DNA of 64,000 bases, taken from Burkholderia anthina. GTDB taxonomy: Bacteria > Pseudomonadota > Gammaproteobacteria > Burkholderiales > Burkholderiaceae. The stretch lies in contig NZ_CABVLY010000007.1 in the NCBI RefSeq assembly GCF_902498995.1, positions 210,205-274,204 on the forward strand. The letters run 5' to 3'. Shown here in pieces: positions 63,960 through 64,000 of the stretch. A model generated the notes under the pieces. That model was given only the letters and a program-made list of their open reading frames with translations. It made no database searches and was not told the DNA's origin. The position numbers were made by a program, and so were the translations under genes. Numbering within the stretch: position 1 is the first letter of the stretch; every line of letters begins with the position of its first letter.

Positions 63960-64000
63960 GTTGATCTGAAATCAAAACAATTTGATTTATAGGCTGGTTT

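Overview
The window reads as a chromosomal segment of a Burkholderia species, most likely of the B. cepacia complex. Supporting signs are the very high GC content with strong G/C third-position bias, GTG starts with ATGA/GTGA stop-start overlaps, a DUF4148 periplasmic protein, many LysR regulators, pcaQ/pcaHG and a Pseudomonas-type amidase operon. No tRNA, rRNA, CRISPR array, complete insertion sequence or prophage was seen. All functional calls come from reading motifs and context; no search was run.

Region by region. 1-4901: edge of what is probably a polysaccharide locus, with a partial alpha/beta hydrolase, a Wzx-type flippase and a secreted GH3 beta-glucosidase. 4979-23978: an aryl polyene (APE, xanthomonadin-like) gene cluster. 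About 18 minus-strand genes run almost without gaps from 23978 down to 7101: degenerate ketosynthase, acyltransferase, two acyl carrier proteins, membrane protein, acyl-activating enzyme fused to a dehydratase, glycosyltransferase-acyltransferase fusion, aromatic ammonia lyase, thioesterase, LolA-like carrier, MMPL exporter, KS, DH, KR, KS, KS and two small exported proteins. A methyltransferase and a halogenase-like flavoprotein lie at the far end. Together they would release an arylacrylate from an aromatic amino acid, activate and extend it on ACPs as a conjugated polyene, and attach and export it to the outer membrane.

24412-26068: YigZ/IMPACT protein and polyphosphate kinase 2. 26915-32957: an amidase operon, amiE-amiS-amiB(MoxR)-VWA-amiC-amiR. 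Its leader holds a two-hexaloop element overlapping a strong terminator, the form expected for antitermination by the ANTAR protein AmiR encoded at the operon's end. 33105-42385: a decayed alpha/beta hydrolase, gamma-glutamyltransferase, a YdjM-like membrane protein, the large helicase Lhr and an amino-acid permease. 42505-43219: a HigBA-like toxin-antitoxin pair.

43367-47529: pcaQ and pcaHG (protocatechuate 3,4-dioxygenase) with their terminator. A 57-bp control segment occurs at both ends of a two-gene block that separates pcaQ from pcaHG, which suggests insertion into a once compact divergent promoter. 47763-47854: two tandem terminators with no gene in front. 47898-61492: AraC and LysR regulators around a catabolic set (NIPSNAP, Fe-ADH, MFS carrier, two near-identical aldo/keto reductases, ketoglutarate-semialdehyde-type dehydrogenase, cyclase-family hydrolase, atypical SDR, SRPBCC). 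It looks like an undescribed sugar or sugar-acid oxidation pathway. 61817-64000: DUF4148 protein, a truncated outer-membrane efflux protein, a LysR gene and the stub of a second LysR gene.
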